Source: Sphingomonas kyeonggiensis | Lineage (GTDB): Bacteria > Pseudomonadota > Alphaproteobacteria > Sphingomonadales > Sphingomonadaceae | NCBI RefSeq assembly: GCF_030812785.1 | Contig: NZ_JAUSTJ010000001.1 | Span: 186,001 to 250,000 of the forward strand | Length of the DNA: 64,000 nucleotides | Direction of reading: 5' to 3' | Shown: one piece after another, positions 57,802-64,000 of the stretch | Layout: every line of letters begins with the position of its first letter | Numbering within the stretch: the stretch's first letter is position 1 | Program-made: the position numbers and the translations under genes | Notes under the pieces: generated by a model | The model's input: the letters and a program-made list of their open reading frames with translations, nothing else | What the model was told of the DNA's origin: nothing | Databases searched by the model: none

Positions 57802-57816
57802 TGCTGCGATGCAGCA
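57802..57816. promoter_or_regulatory. Candidate PhaR operator
   Basis: TGCTGC-N3-GCAGCA, a perfect palindrome containing the CTGC-N3-GCAG site reported for alphaproteobacterial PhaR repressors. It overlaps the -10 of the phasin promoter. Confidence 0.6.
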
Positions 57817-57843
57817 TGTAGGGACTTCTGCGCGGCAATGCAA
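57815..57843 (-). promoter_or_regulatory. Probable phasin promoter
   Basis: On the minus strand TTGCAT (57838-57843), a 17-base spacer, then TACATG (57815-57820); start codon ~35 bases downstream. Confidence 0.5.
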
Positions 57844-57848
57844 GCACT

Positions 57849-57867
57849 TTTGTGCAGTGCACAAAAA
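57849..57867. repeat. 19-base palindrome between phaC and phasin genes
   Basis: TTTTGTGCA and its inverse complement around one central base. Lies just upstream of the phasin -35. Could be a second operator or the phaC transcript end. Confidence 0.5.
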
Positions 57868-57896
57868 TACCCAAGCCCTTCAATTTAGATGATAAA

Positions 57897-59639
57897 TCAG
57901 CGCGCCCGCACGTAGCTCCCCGGGGCATCCTCGATCGCCTCGAGCTTGCCCTTGCCGGGTATCCGCGCGCCCTTGACCGGGACCTTCGCGGCATCGAGCG
58001 CATCGAGCCAGCCGATCCAGTCGGGCCACCAACTCCCCTTAGTCTCTTTCGCTCCCGCAAAAAACTCGGTGAGCGTCTCAACCTTGTCCGAATTGGTCCA
58101 ATACTGGTATTTTTGCGCCGAAGGGGGATTCACCACCCCGGCGATATGCCCCGATCCGGCCAGCACGAACCTGAGCGGCCCCTGGAAATAATGGGTGATC
58201 TTCCAGACGCTCTGCGCCGGCGCGATATGATCCTCGCGCCCGGCCTGGACATAGGTCGGCGTCCGCACCTTCGACAGGTCGAGCGGCGTCCCGCCGATCG
58301 CCAATGCGCCGGGCTGGACCAGCTTGTTGTCGCGGTACAGGTCGGTCAGGTAGCTCATGTGCCAGCTGGCCGGCAGGTTGGTCACGTCCGAGTTCCAGTG
58401 GAGCAGGTCGAACGGGGCATAGTCCTTGCCCATCAGGTAATTGTTGGTGACGTAGTTCCAGATCAGGTCGCGCCCGCGCAGCAGGTTGAACGTCGCTGCC
58501 ATGTAGCGCCCGTCGAGAAAGCCCTCGGTCCCCAGGCTGCGGATCATCGCCAGCTGGTCGTCGTCGACGAACATGCCGAGCTCGCCCGCTTCGGAGAAAT
58601 CGACCTGCGCGGTGAAGAAGGTCGCGCTCGCCACCTTCTCCGCTTCCCCGCGTGCATGCAGCACCGCCAGCGTCGCGGCGAGCGTGGTGCCGGCGACGCA
58701 ATAGCCGATCGTGTGCACGCCCTTCACGCCGAGCAGCTCGCGCACCGTGTCGATCGCGTCGATCTGCCCGCGCTCGACGAAATCGTCCCACACCACGTCC
58801 TTCATCGACGCGTCGGCGGACTTCCAAGAGACGACGAACACGGTCAGCCCCTGCTCCACCGCCCAGCGGATGAAGCTCTTCTCGGGGTTGAGATCGAGGA
58901 TGTAGAAGCGGTTGATCCAGGGCGGGAAGATCAGCAGCGGCGTCGCATAGACTTCCTTGGCGCCCTCCGCCGGCGCGTACTGGATCAGCTCGTAGAGCGG
59001 CGTGCGCTTCACCACCTTGCCCGGCGTCATCGCCAGGTTGCGACCGAGCTCGTACGCCCCCTCCGCCGTCTGGGTCATCTGGCCCTTGGCGAGGTCGCCC
59101 ATCATGTTGCTGAGGCCCTTGAGCAGGCTCTCGCCCCTGGTCTCGACGATCTTCTCGAGCACTTCGGGATTGGTCGCGGGGAAGTTGGTCGGGCTCACCG
59201 CGTCGAGGAAGCCCCTGGTCGCGAAGCGCACCTGCTCCTTCTGTTTCGAATCCATCCCCTCCAGCGCATCGACGCCGCGCAGCATATGGTCGGCGATCAT
59301 CAGATAGCTCTGGCGCAGGAAGTCGAACACCGGCTCCTCGCGCCATTGCGGCGCCTTGAAGCGCTTGTCGCGCGCCTGCTCGGGCGTCTCCTCGAAGGGC
59401 ATCGCGTTCTGCGGATCGAGGAAGCGCTGCCACAGCTGCATCGTGTCCGACCAGAAATCGGTGGTCGCGCGGATCGCCGCTGTCGGATCGAGCATCGCGC
59501 CGAAGGGCGCTGCCGCCGGCATATGCTCCATCATGTCGAAGCCATGCTCAAGCATCATCTGCTGCGCGCGGCCCAGCACCCAGGTCCAATGCTGCAGGTC
59601 CGCAAGGTCGGGAATCGGCGGATTGGTCGTTTCGGCCAT
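57897..59639 (-). CDS. phaC: Class I poly(R)-hydroxyalkanoate synthase
   Basis: 580-residue polymerase that joins (R)-hydroxyacyl-CoA units into PHA on granules. The catalytic triad is clear: Cys314 in the lipase-like box GYCVAG, Asp470 in AGREDHIAP and His498 in GSGHIAGVVNPPS. The N-terminal PhaC_N domain (FDFLRQSYLMIADHMLRGVD) and the length place it in class I. ATG at 59637-59639 has AGAGGA upstream; the frame opens five residues earlier. Downstream is the phasin gene; phaB is ~23 kb away, and no phaA or phaZ is in the window. Confidence 0.97.
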   Translation of the reverse strand: MAETTNPPIPDLADLQHWTWVLGRAQQMMLEHGFDMMEHMPAAAPFGAMLDPTAAIRATTDFWSDTMQLWQRFLDPQNAMPFEETPEQARDKRFKAPQWREEPVFDFLRQSYLMIADHMLRGVDALEGMDSKQKEQVRFATRGFLDAVSPTNFPATNPEVLEKIVETRGESLLKGLSNMMGDLAKGQMTQTAEGAYELGRNLAMTPGKVVKRTPLYELIQYAPAEGAKEVYATPLLIFPPWINRFYILDLNPEKSFIRWAVEQGLTVFVVSWKSADASMKDVVWDDFVERGQIDAIDTVRELLGVKGVHTIGYCVAGTTLAATLAVLHARGEAEKVASATFFTAQVDFSEAGELGMFVDDDQLAMIRSLGTEGFLDGRYMAATFNLLRGRDLIWNYVTNNYLMGKDYAPFDLLHWNSDVTNLPASWHMSYLTDLYRDNKLVQPGALAIGGTPLDLSKVRTPTYVQAGREDHIAPAQSVWKITHYFQGPLRFVLAGSGHIAGVVNPPSAQKYQYWTNSDKVETLTEFFAGAKETKGSWWPDWIGWLDALDAAKVPVKGARIPGKGKLEAIEDAPGSYVRAR

Positions 59640-59767
59640 GCTTATCCTCTTCAAGCGCCGCTTTAGCGCACCACAGGCAACTCGTCATTCCCGCAGCCGC
59701 GAACATGGCGTAGGAGGTGCGCACGGCACAAGATCGTGTCGCGCTCCAACCCCTGAGAGATGAGGAA

Positions 59768-60973
59768 ATGTCCGAAGAATTCTACCGCATGAAGCGCCTG
59801 CCCCCGTACGTCATCGCCGAAGTCAATGCGATGCGGGCAGCGGCGCGCGCGGCGGGAGAGGACATCATCGATCTCGGCATGGGCAATCCGGACCTGCCGC
59901 CGCCCCCGCACGTGATCGAGAAGCTGGTCGAAGTCGCGCAGAAGCCCGACGCGCATGGCTATTCCCAGTCCAAGGGCATTCCCGGCCTGCGCCGCGCCCA
60001 GGCCAATTATTATGCCCGCCGCTTCGGCGTCGAGATCGATCCCGAGACCGAAGTCGTCGTGACCATGGGCTCGAAGGAGGGTCTGGCCAGCCTCGCCACC
60101 GCGATCACCGCGCCGGGCGACGTCGTGCTGGCGCCCAACCCGAGCTACCCGATCCACACTTTCGGCTTCATCCTGGCGGGCGCGACGATCCGCGCGGTGC
60201 CGACCACGCCGGACGAGCATTATTTCGAGAGCCTCGAGCGCGCGATCGCCTTCACCGTACCGCGTCCCTCGATCCTGGTCGTCAACTATCCGTCGAACCC
60301 GACCGCCGAGACGGTCGACCTCGCCTTCTATGAGCGGCTCGTCGCCTGGGCGCGCGAGAACAAGGTGTGGATTCTCTCCGACCTCGCCTATTCGGAGCTC
60401 TATTTCGACGGCAAGCCGACCGTGTCGATCCTGCAGGTCAAGGGCGCCAAGGACGTGGCGATCGAGTTCACCTCGCTCTCCAAGACCTATTCCATGGCCG
60501 GCTGGCGCATGGGCTTCGCGGTCGGCAACAAGCAGCTGATCGCGGCGATGACGCGGGTGAAGTCGTATCTCGATTACGGCGCCTTCACCCCGATCCAGGC
60601 CGCCGCCTGCGCCGCGCTGAACGGCCCGCAGGACATCGTCGAGGCGAACCGCCAGCTCTACCACAAGCGCCGTGACGTGCTGGTCGAGAGCTTCGGCCGC
60701 GCTGGCTGGGAAATCCCCAGCCCGCCCGCATCGATGTTCGCCTGGGCGCCGCTCCCGCCCGCGCTCGCGCATCTGGGCAGCCTTGAGTTCTCCAAGCAGC
60801 TGCTCACCCATGCCAAGGTCGCGGTCGCGCCCGGCGTCGGCTATGGCGAGAATGGCGAAGGGTTCGTGCGCATTGCGATGGTCGAGAACGAGCAGCGCCT
60901 GCGCCAGGCCGCGCGCAACGTGAAGCAGTATCTCAAGTCGATGGGCGTCAACACCACGGCAAAGGCGGGCTGA
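59768..60973 (+). CDS. Class I aminotransferase, AlaC-like
   Basis: 401-residue PLP-dependent aminotransferase, closest by eye to the AlaC (YfdZ) alanine-forming type or LL-diaminopimelate aminotransferases. Signatures: DIIDLGMGNPDLPPP, HGYSQSKGIPGLRRA, PNPSYPIHTFGFILAG, VVNYPSNPTAE, PLP lysine Lys239 in SLSKTYSMAGWRMGF, and GFVRIAMVENEQR. The start ATG 59768 follows GAGGAA closely; the frame is open to 59717. The TauE-type permease gene follows after 10 bases, so they may be co-transcribed. Confidence 0.94.
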   Translation: MSEEFYRMKRLPPYVIAEVNAMRAAARAAGEDIIDLGMGNPDLPPPPHVIEKLVEVAQKPDAHGYSQSKGIPGLRRAQANYYARRFGVEIDPETEVVVTMGSKEGLASLATAITAPGDVVLAPNPSYPIHTFGFILAGATIRAVPTTPDEHYFESLERAIAFTVPRPSILVVNYPSNPTAETVDLAFYERLVAWARENKVWILSDLAYSELYFDGKPTVSILQVKGAKDVAIEFTSLSKTYSMAGWRMGFAVGNKQLIAAMTRVKSYLDYGAFTPIQAAACAALNGPQDIVEANRQLYHKRRDVLVESFGRAGWEIPSPPASMFAWAPLPPALAHLGSLEFSKQLLTHAKVAVAPGVGYGENGEGFVRIAMVENEQRLRQAARNVKQYLKSMGVNTTAKAG

Positions 60974-60983
60974 GCCCCAGCCG

Positions 60984-61763
60984 GTGCCGCATATCGACCT
61001 GCTCTACTCGCTGGCCGGGGTGCTGGTCGGCCTGCTCGTCGGGCTGACCGGCGTCGGCGGCGGCTCGCTGATGACGCCTTTGCTGGTGCTCGTCTTCGGC
61101 TTCCACCCGGCCACCGCGGTCGGCACCGACCTGCTCTATGCCTCGGGCACCAAGGCGGTGGGCACCGCCGTCCATGGCTGGCGCGGGTCGGTCGACTGGC
61201 GGGTGGTCGGCCGGCTGGCAACGGGCAGCGTGCCGGCGACGATCCTCACCCTGCTCTACCTCGCCGCCGCGCACCGCGACGCCCGGGATACCGGCCATCT
61301 GATCTCGACGATCCTCGGCGTTACTTTGGTCCTCACCGCGATGGCGGTGTTCTTCCGCGTCCGCATCGTCCGCGCGGCGGGGCGGCGCTTCGCGAAACTG
61401 GACGAGCAGAAGGTCGCGGCGCTGACCGTGCTGCTCGGCGCCGTCCTCGGCGTGCTGGTCTCGCTCACCTCGGTCGGCGCCGGCGCGCTGGGGATGACCG
61501 CCTTGCTTGTCCTCTATCCCGGCTCGCCGGTCGCCCGGCTGGTGGGATCGGACATCGCGCATGCGGTGCCGCTCACCTTCATCGCCGGGCTTGGCCACTG
61601 GTCGATGGGCTCGGTCGACCTCGGCCTGCTCTTCACCCTGCTGCTCGGCTCGATCCCCGGCATCGTCGTCGGCAGCCTGATCGCCACCCGCGTCTCCGAC
61701 CGGGTGCTGACCCCGATCCTCGCCACCGTGCTGGCGATCGTCGGCTTCAAGTTGCTGACCTAG
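60984..61763 (+). CDS. TauE/SafE-family anion permease
   Basis: 259-residue inner-membrane protein of the sulfite-exporter TauE/SafE family with about eight membrane segments in two related halves. Family phrases: VGLTGVGGGSLMTPLLVLVF and SLTSVGAGALGMTALLVLYP (the repeated GxGGG/GAGALG hinge), TAVGTDLLYASGTKAVGT and GIVVGSLIATRVSDRVL. Members export small anions such as sulfite or sulfoacetate; the substrate is not known here. GTG start at 60984, ten bases after the aminotransferase stop. Confidence 0.93.
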   Translation: MPHIDLLYSLAGVLVGLLVGLTGVGGGSLMTPLLVLVFGFHPATAVGTDLLYASGTKAVGTAVHGWRGSVDWRVVGRLATGSVPATILTLLYLAAAHRDARDTGHLISTILGVTLVLTAMAVFFRVRIVRAAGRRFAKLDEQKVAALTVLLGAVLGVLVSLTSVGAGALGMTALLVLYPGSPVARLVGSDIAHAVPLTFIAGLGHWSMGSVDLGLLFTLLLGSIPGIVVGSLIATRVSDRVLTPILATVLAIVGFKLLT

Positions 61764-61780
61764 GACCCCGCCTCTCTCTT

Positions 61781-61887
61781 CGTCACCCCGGCCTTGTGCC
61801 GGGGTCCACCGGGAGGCAAGTCATGGACAAGAGGCTCTACACCTGCGGGCGCGGCACAGTGGACCCCGGCACAAGGCCGGGGTGACG
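61781..61887. repeat. REPIN-like bipartite palindrome, copy 7 (variant)
   Basis: CGTCACCCCGGCCTTGTGCC at the left and GGCACAAGGCCGGGGTGACG at the right, with inner GTCCAC/GTGGAC. Same variant as copy 5 (41113). Lies between the permease and thioesterase genes. Confidence 0.88.
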
Positions 61888-61937
61888 GCGTATCGATGCT
61901 AGTTGACGCGCCCTCCACACCGCGCCACCCCACTCCC

Positions 61938-62357
61938 ATGCGCCAGGGCTTCCGCTTCTCCACGCGTTTCCGCGTCCGCTATTCCGAGATCGACGGGCAG
62001 AAGATCGTCTTCAACTCGCGCTATCTCGAATATGCCGACGTAACGCTCGGCGAGTTCTGGCGCTGGGCCGACCTGGGCGAGATCGGCCCCGACTGGCTCG
62101 ACGCCGAATTCAACGTCGTCAGCGCCCGCGTCGACTATCGAAAGCCCTTCGTATTCGACGACATGGTCGAAGGCTTCGCCCGGGTCGAGCGCGTCGGTAC
62201 CTCGAGCATGACGATGCGCATCGAGCTCTGCCACGCCGACACCGGCGAGCTGCACACCGAGATCGAGATGGTCAGCGTCCATGTCAACCTGGAGACGCGC
62301 AAGTCGAAGCCGATCCCGGAGAATGTGCGGGCACGGCTGGAGGGGCTCGGCGGCTAG
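61938..62357 (+). CDS. Acyl-CoA thioesterase, 4HBT family
   Basis: 139-residue hot-dog-fold hydrolase. The YbgC/4HBT pattern is present: FRVRYSEIDGQKIVFNSRYL, with Asp in the catalytic position, followed by EYADVTLGEFWRWADL and ARVDYRKPFVFDDMVEGF. Probably cleaves a small acyl-CoA; substrate unknown. No ribosome site precedes the ATG at 61938. An in-frame ATG at 61896, close to the REPIN edge, would add a Pro-rich 14-residue leader. Confidence 0.88.
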   Translation: MRQGFRFSTRFRVRYSEIDGQKIVFNSRYLEYADVTLGEFWRWADLGEIGPDWLDAEFNVVSARVDYRKPFVFDDMVEGFARVERVGTSSMTMRIELCHADTGELHTEIEMVSVHVNLETRKSKPIPENVRARLEGLGG

Positions 62358-62579
62358 TCCGCTAGCCTGCCTGCCATTTCGGGAGATCTGGTGCGCGCCG
62401 TAGCAATACGGACGGACGCCCTTGCTTGCCCCTTACCCTGAACATCCAAGCGTGAAGATGCAGGCTTGACAAAATGCATCATATATGACACATCCCCATT
62501 ACCGGGCGGTGGTCCGGATAAAGTCCCTCCGATGGGCAAACACGCGGCAATCCCGCCGCACACAGAAAAGGAGATGCTT

Positions 62580-62642
62580 ATGAGAAATAGAATGTTCGAA
62601 AGGCGAAGATATGAAGAAGGTTACATTCTATCAGACCGCTAA
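62580..62642 (+). CDS. Possible 20-residue leader ORF before higB
   Basis: ATG 62580 is preceded by AAAAGGAGATGCTT, the best ribosome site in this stretch, and encodes a basic 20-residue peptide (MRNRMFERRRYEEGYILSDR). It overlaps the first 32 bases of the toxin gene in another frame, so ribosomes ending here could affect toxin translation. Tentative: no homology can be judged for so short a peptide. Confidence 0.35.
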   Translation: MRNRMFERRRYEEGYILSDR

Positions 62643-62943
62643 TGGCAATCAGCTTGTAGCGGATTTCATCCGATCGCTTCCCGGTAATGACCGCAAGGTT
62701 GTCGGCACCGACTTGATGCGGCTGCAGATCGGCTACCCCATGGGCCCGCCTCTCTGCAAGCACATCAAGGGGCCTATCTGGGAGCTTCGGAGTACTGTTC
62801 CCTCCAAACGGGAGGTTCGGTTGCTCTACTTCTTTGATGCCAACAGTCAGCAGATCATCGTTGTTCACGCTTTCATCAAAACGACACGAACAACGCCAAA
62901 GTCTGACATCGATCTGGCGGATAAGAGGCGGAGCGAGTTTTAA
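62611..62943 (+). CDS. HigB/Gp49-type RelE-superfamily toxin
   Basis: 110-residue toxin of the RelE/HigB (phage Gp49-like) class, expected to cut mRNA in the ribosome. Visible: FYQTANGNQLVADFIRSLPG, LRLQIGYPMGPP-type segment (MRLQIGYPMGPPLCKHIKG), WELRSTVPSKREVRLLYFF, then VVHAFIKTTRTTPKSDIDLA. This matches the family order (ExR...R.. FF... HAFxKK) with R and H candidates for catalysis. It sits nine bases before the antitoxin gene. Base composition is AT-richer than the neighbours, suggesting acquisition. Toxin-first order is typical of higBA. Confidence 0.88.
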   Translation: MKKVTFYQTANGNQLVADFIRSLPGNDRKVVGTDLMRLQIGYPMGPPLCKHIKGPIWELRSTVPSKREVRLLYFFDANSQQIIVVHAFIKTTRTTPKSDIDLADKRRSEF

Positions 62944-62952
62944 GGAGTAAAA

Positions 62953-63252
62953 ATGGTGGAGAAGCAGGGTCCTAGAGATCCTAGCAACTTTACGAGCCTG
63001 AACGATCTTCTGGATGAGGATGGCATTCGTGAAGAAGTCACCGCCATGGCGATCAAGCAAGTGATTGCTGACGCCCTTCGTGGGGCCATGAAGGATCATG
63101 GCCTCACGAAGGCTGCCATGGCAGAAAGAATGCAAACCAGCCGGAAGCAGCTCGATAGAGTGCTTGATCCGAACGAACACAATGTAACACTTGAAACGCT
63201 GGCTCGCGCAGCAAAAAGCGTTGGACGGACACTGAAGGTGGAGCTGGCATAA
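62953..63252 (+). CDS. HigA-type XRE antitoxin
   Basis: 99-residue partner of the toxin. The C-terminal half is a helix-turn-helix of the XRE class (DHGLTKAAMAERMQTSRKQL, NVTLETLARAAKSVGRTLKV), which should bind its own operator. The N-terminal half is likely the toxin-neutralising part. AAGGAG precedes the ATG at 62953. The terminator stem overlaps its stop codon. Confidence 0.88.
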   Translation: MVEKQGPRDPSNFTSLNDLLDEDGIREEVTAMAIKQVIADALRGAMKDHGLTKAAMAERMQTSRKQLDRVLDPNEHNVTLETLARAAKSVGRTLKVELA

Positions 63253-63271
63253 GCAGCTCCGCCTGCTTTTT
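63252..63271 (+). terminator. Terminator of the higBA operon
   Basis: AGCAG (63252-63256), loop CTCCGC, CTGCT (63263-63267) and TTTT. Flanking bases can pair further with a bulge. Begins within the antitoxin stop codon. Confidence 0.65.
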
Positions 63272-63341
63272 ATGCCTAGCGATGCAGAATATCGTTGCTT
63301 AACAACGCTCGCGAGCGAAAGGGCGAGCTGTTGAAGGGAAG

Positions 63342-63839
63342 CTACTCCGCCGCCTTCACCTCGGGCACGTCGTCGCTCACCACATCCTCCGGCAGCGCCC
63401 AGAGCAGGTCGCCCTTGCCCAGCGCCCGCCCGTCATGGCTCAGCACCTGGACGGCACGGATCGGCCGGCTGTCGCGCGCGTCGACCAGCACCGGATAGGC
63501 CGGAGTGCCCGTCTCCCAGCGCTCGCCCCATTGCCGCAGCGCGATCATCGCCGGCAGCAGCGCATAGCCCTTGTCGGTCAGGCGGTATTCGATCTTGCGG
63601 CGATCGTCGGCACAGGGCTCGCGAACCAGGATACCCTTGTCGACCAGCCGCGCCAGACGGTTGGCCAGGATGTTGCGGGCGATGCCCAGCTCGGACTGGA
63701 ATTCCTCGAAATGATGCAGCCCGTTGAACGAGCCGCGCAGGATCAGGAACGACCAGCGCTCGCCCATCGCTTCCAGCGCGGCCGGCAGGCTGCAGTCACT
63801 GGCCAGTTGCCGCAGGGATTCTCGAATGGCACCACCCAT
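63342..63839 (-). CDS. HxlR-family transcriptional regulator
   Basis: 165-residue winged-helix regulator. The HxlR core is clear: ALEAMGERWSFLILRGSFNG, FEEFQSELGIARNILANRLA, LVDKGILVREPCADDRRKIE and YRLTDKGYALLPAMIALRQW. A C-terminal ~50 residues extend beyond the usual domain. The effector is unknown. The ATG at 63837-63839 begins MGGAIRESLRQLA. Divergent from the gene starting at 63991, which it probably controls. Confidence 0.93.
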   Translation of the reverse strand: MGGAIRESLRQLASDCSLPAALEAMGERWSFLILRGSFNGLHHFEEFQSELGIARNILANRLARLVDKGILVREPCADDRRKIEYRLTDKGYALLPAMIALRQWGERWETGTPAYPVLVDARDSRPIRAVQVLSHDGRALGKGDLLWALPEDVVSDDVPEVKAAE

Positions 63840-63912
63840 GACTTGTCATCCTATCGCAAAAGCTGACGCTACGGAATGCCGTAACTTCTTGCATTGCAGC
63901 AAAAGTTTCTCG

Positions 63913-63941
63913 TTGCAACTTACTTCTATGTCAATTAGAAA
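63913..63941 (+). promoter_or_regulatory. Probable promoter of the gene at 63991
   Basis: TTGCAA (63913-63918), 17-base spacer, TAGAAA (63936-63941), ~50 bases before the start codon. Confidence 0.45.
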
Positions 63942-63990
63942 CTGAGTCGCGACTCCGGTCGCAGGTTCACGACCCCCAGGAGGATTTCCC

Positions 63991-64000
63991 ATGACCCGCT
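63991..64000 (+). CDS. Start of a gene cut by the right edge
   Basis: CCAGGAGGATTTCCC is a near-ideal ribosome site directly before ATG ACC CGC. Only three codons are visible, so the product is unknown. The divergent HxlR regulator suggests a controlled partner. Confidence 0.7.

Noticed and set aside
62354..62563. 69-codon minus-strand open frame between the thioesterase and higBA
   Set aside because: No ribosome site and no recognisable residues; composition resembles translated non-coding DNA.
62360..63290. AT-richer segment as a prophage or integrative element
   Set aside because: Only a toxin-antitoxin pair is present; no integrase, repeats at the edges or tRNA target seen.

Overview
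This is a 64 kb, GC-rich and gene-dense chromosomal window. It probably comes from an alphaproteobacterium of the Sphingomonadales (Sphingomonas or a close relative). That placement rests on two large TonB-dependent receptors, the polyhydroxyalkanoate genes, the xseA/DUF2093 pairing, DUF3391 HD-GYP and MidA-type proteins, and the codon bias. It is an inference from gene content, not a sequence search. I see no rRNA, tRNA, CRISPR array, integrase, transposase or prophage.

Layout. 1-4.2 kb: two exported zinc peptidases (M16, cut by the window edge, and M28). 4.3-11.6 kb: the accessory part, two large proteins that share an eCIS-core (DUF4157) HExxH domain but have unrelated C-termini, on either side of a TonB-dependent receptor. 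11.6-20 kb: clpB, a small secreted protein, a TPR-sulfotransferase and a second TonB receptor. 20-25.8 kb: an M23 peptidase, a DUF2093 protein, xseA, purD (start codons of xseA and purD overlap head to head), an unknown protein and an HD-GYP protein. 26-36 kb: a VWA lipoprotein-like protein, a helix-hairpin-helix protein, a CNNM/CorC-type transporter, tadA, small membrane proteins, rpmB, a phytase-like esterase, phaB and hemH. 35-46.6 kb: a molybdopterin dehydrogenase large subunit, the lgt-midA-GNAT-pgeF cluster, a Cys/Met PLP enzyme, a TPR protein with a CxxCH motif, a CE2 esterase and a haem-oxygenase-fold protein. 46.7-53.3 kb: an MFS transporter divergent from a GH92 mannosidase, a LysR/SDR divergent pair and an alpha/beta hydrolase. 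53.3-64 kb: murA, a Crp/Fnr regulator, an Imm11-like protein, clpS, the phasin and phaC genes, an aminotransferase, a TauE-like permease, a thioesterase, an AT-richer higBA toxin-antitoxin module and an HxlR regulator divergent from a gene cut by the right edge.

How genes work together. phaB, phaC and the phasin make and coat PHA granules, although phaB lies about 23 kb from the other two. The region upstream of the phasin gene carries a CTGC-N3-GCAG palindrome on a promoter -10, as expected for a PhaR operator. The GH92 enzyme and divergent MFS permease look like a mannoside-use pair. Between 28.5 and 62 kb, seven gene gaps hold a two-hairpin palindrome (REPIN-like), the main repeat family of the window.

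The most unusual content is the pair of DUF4157 proteins. Their family is known as the conserved N-terminal part of toxins linked to extracellular contractile injection systems. No injection-system structural gene lies here, and the C-terminal domains look like candidate papain/OTU-like enzymes.
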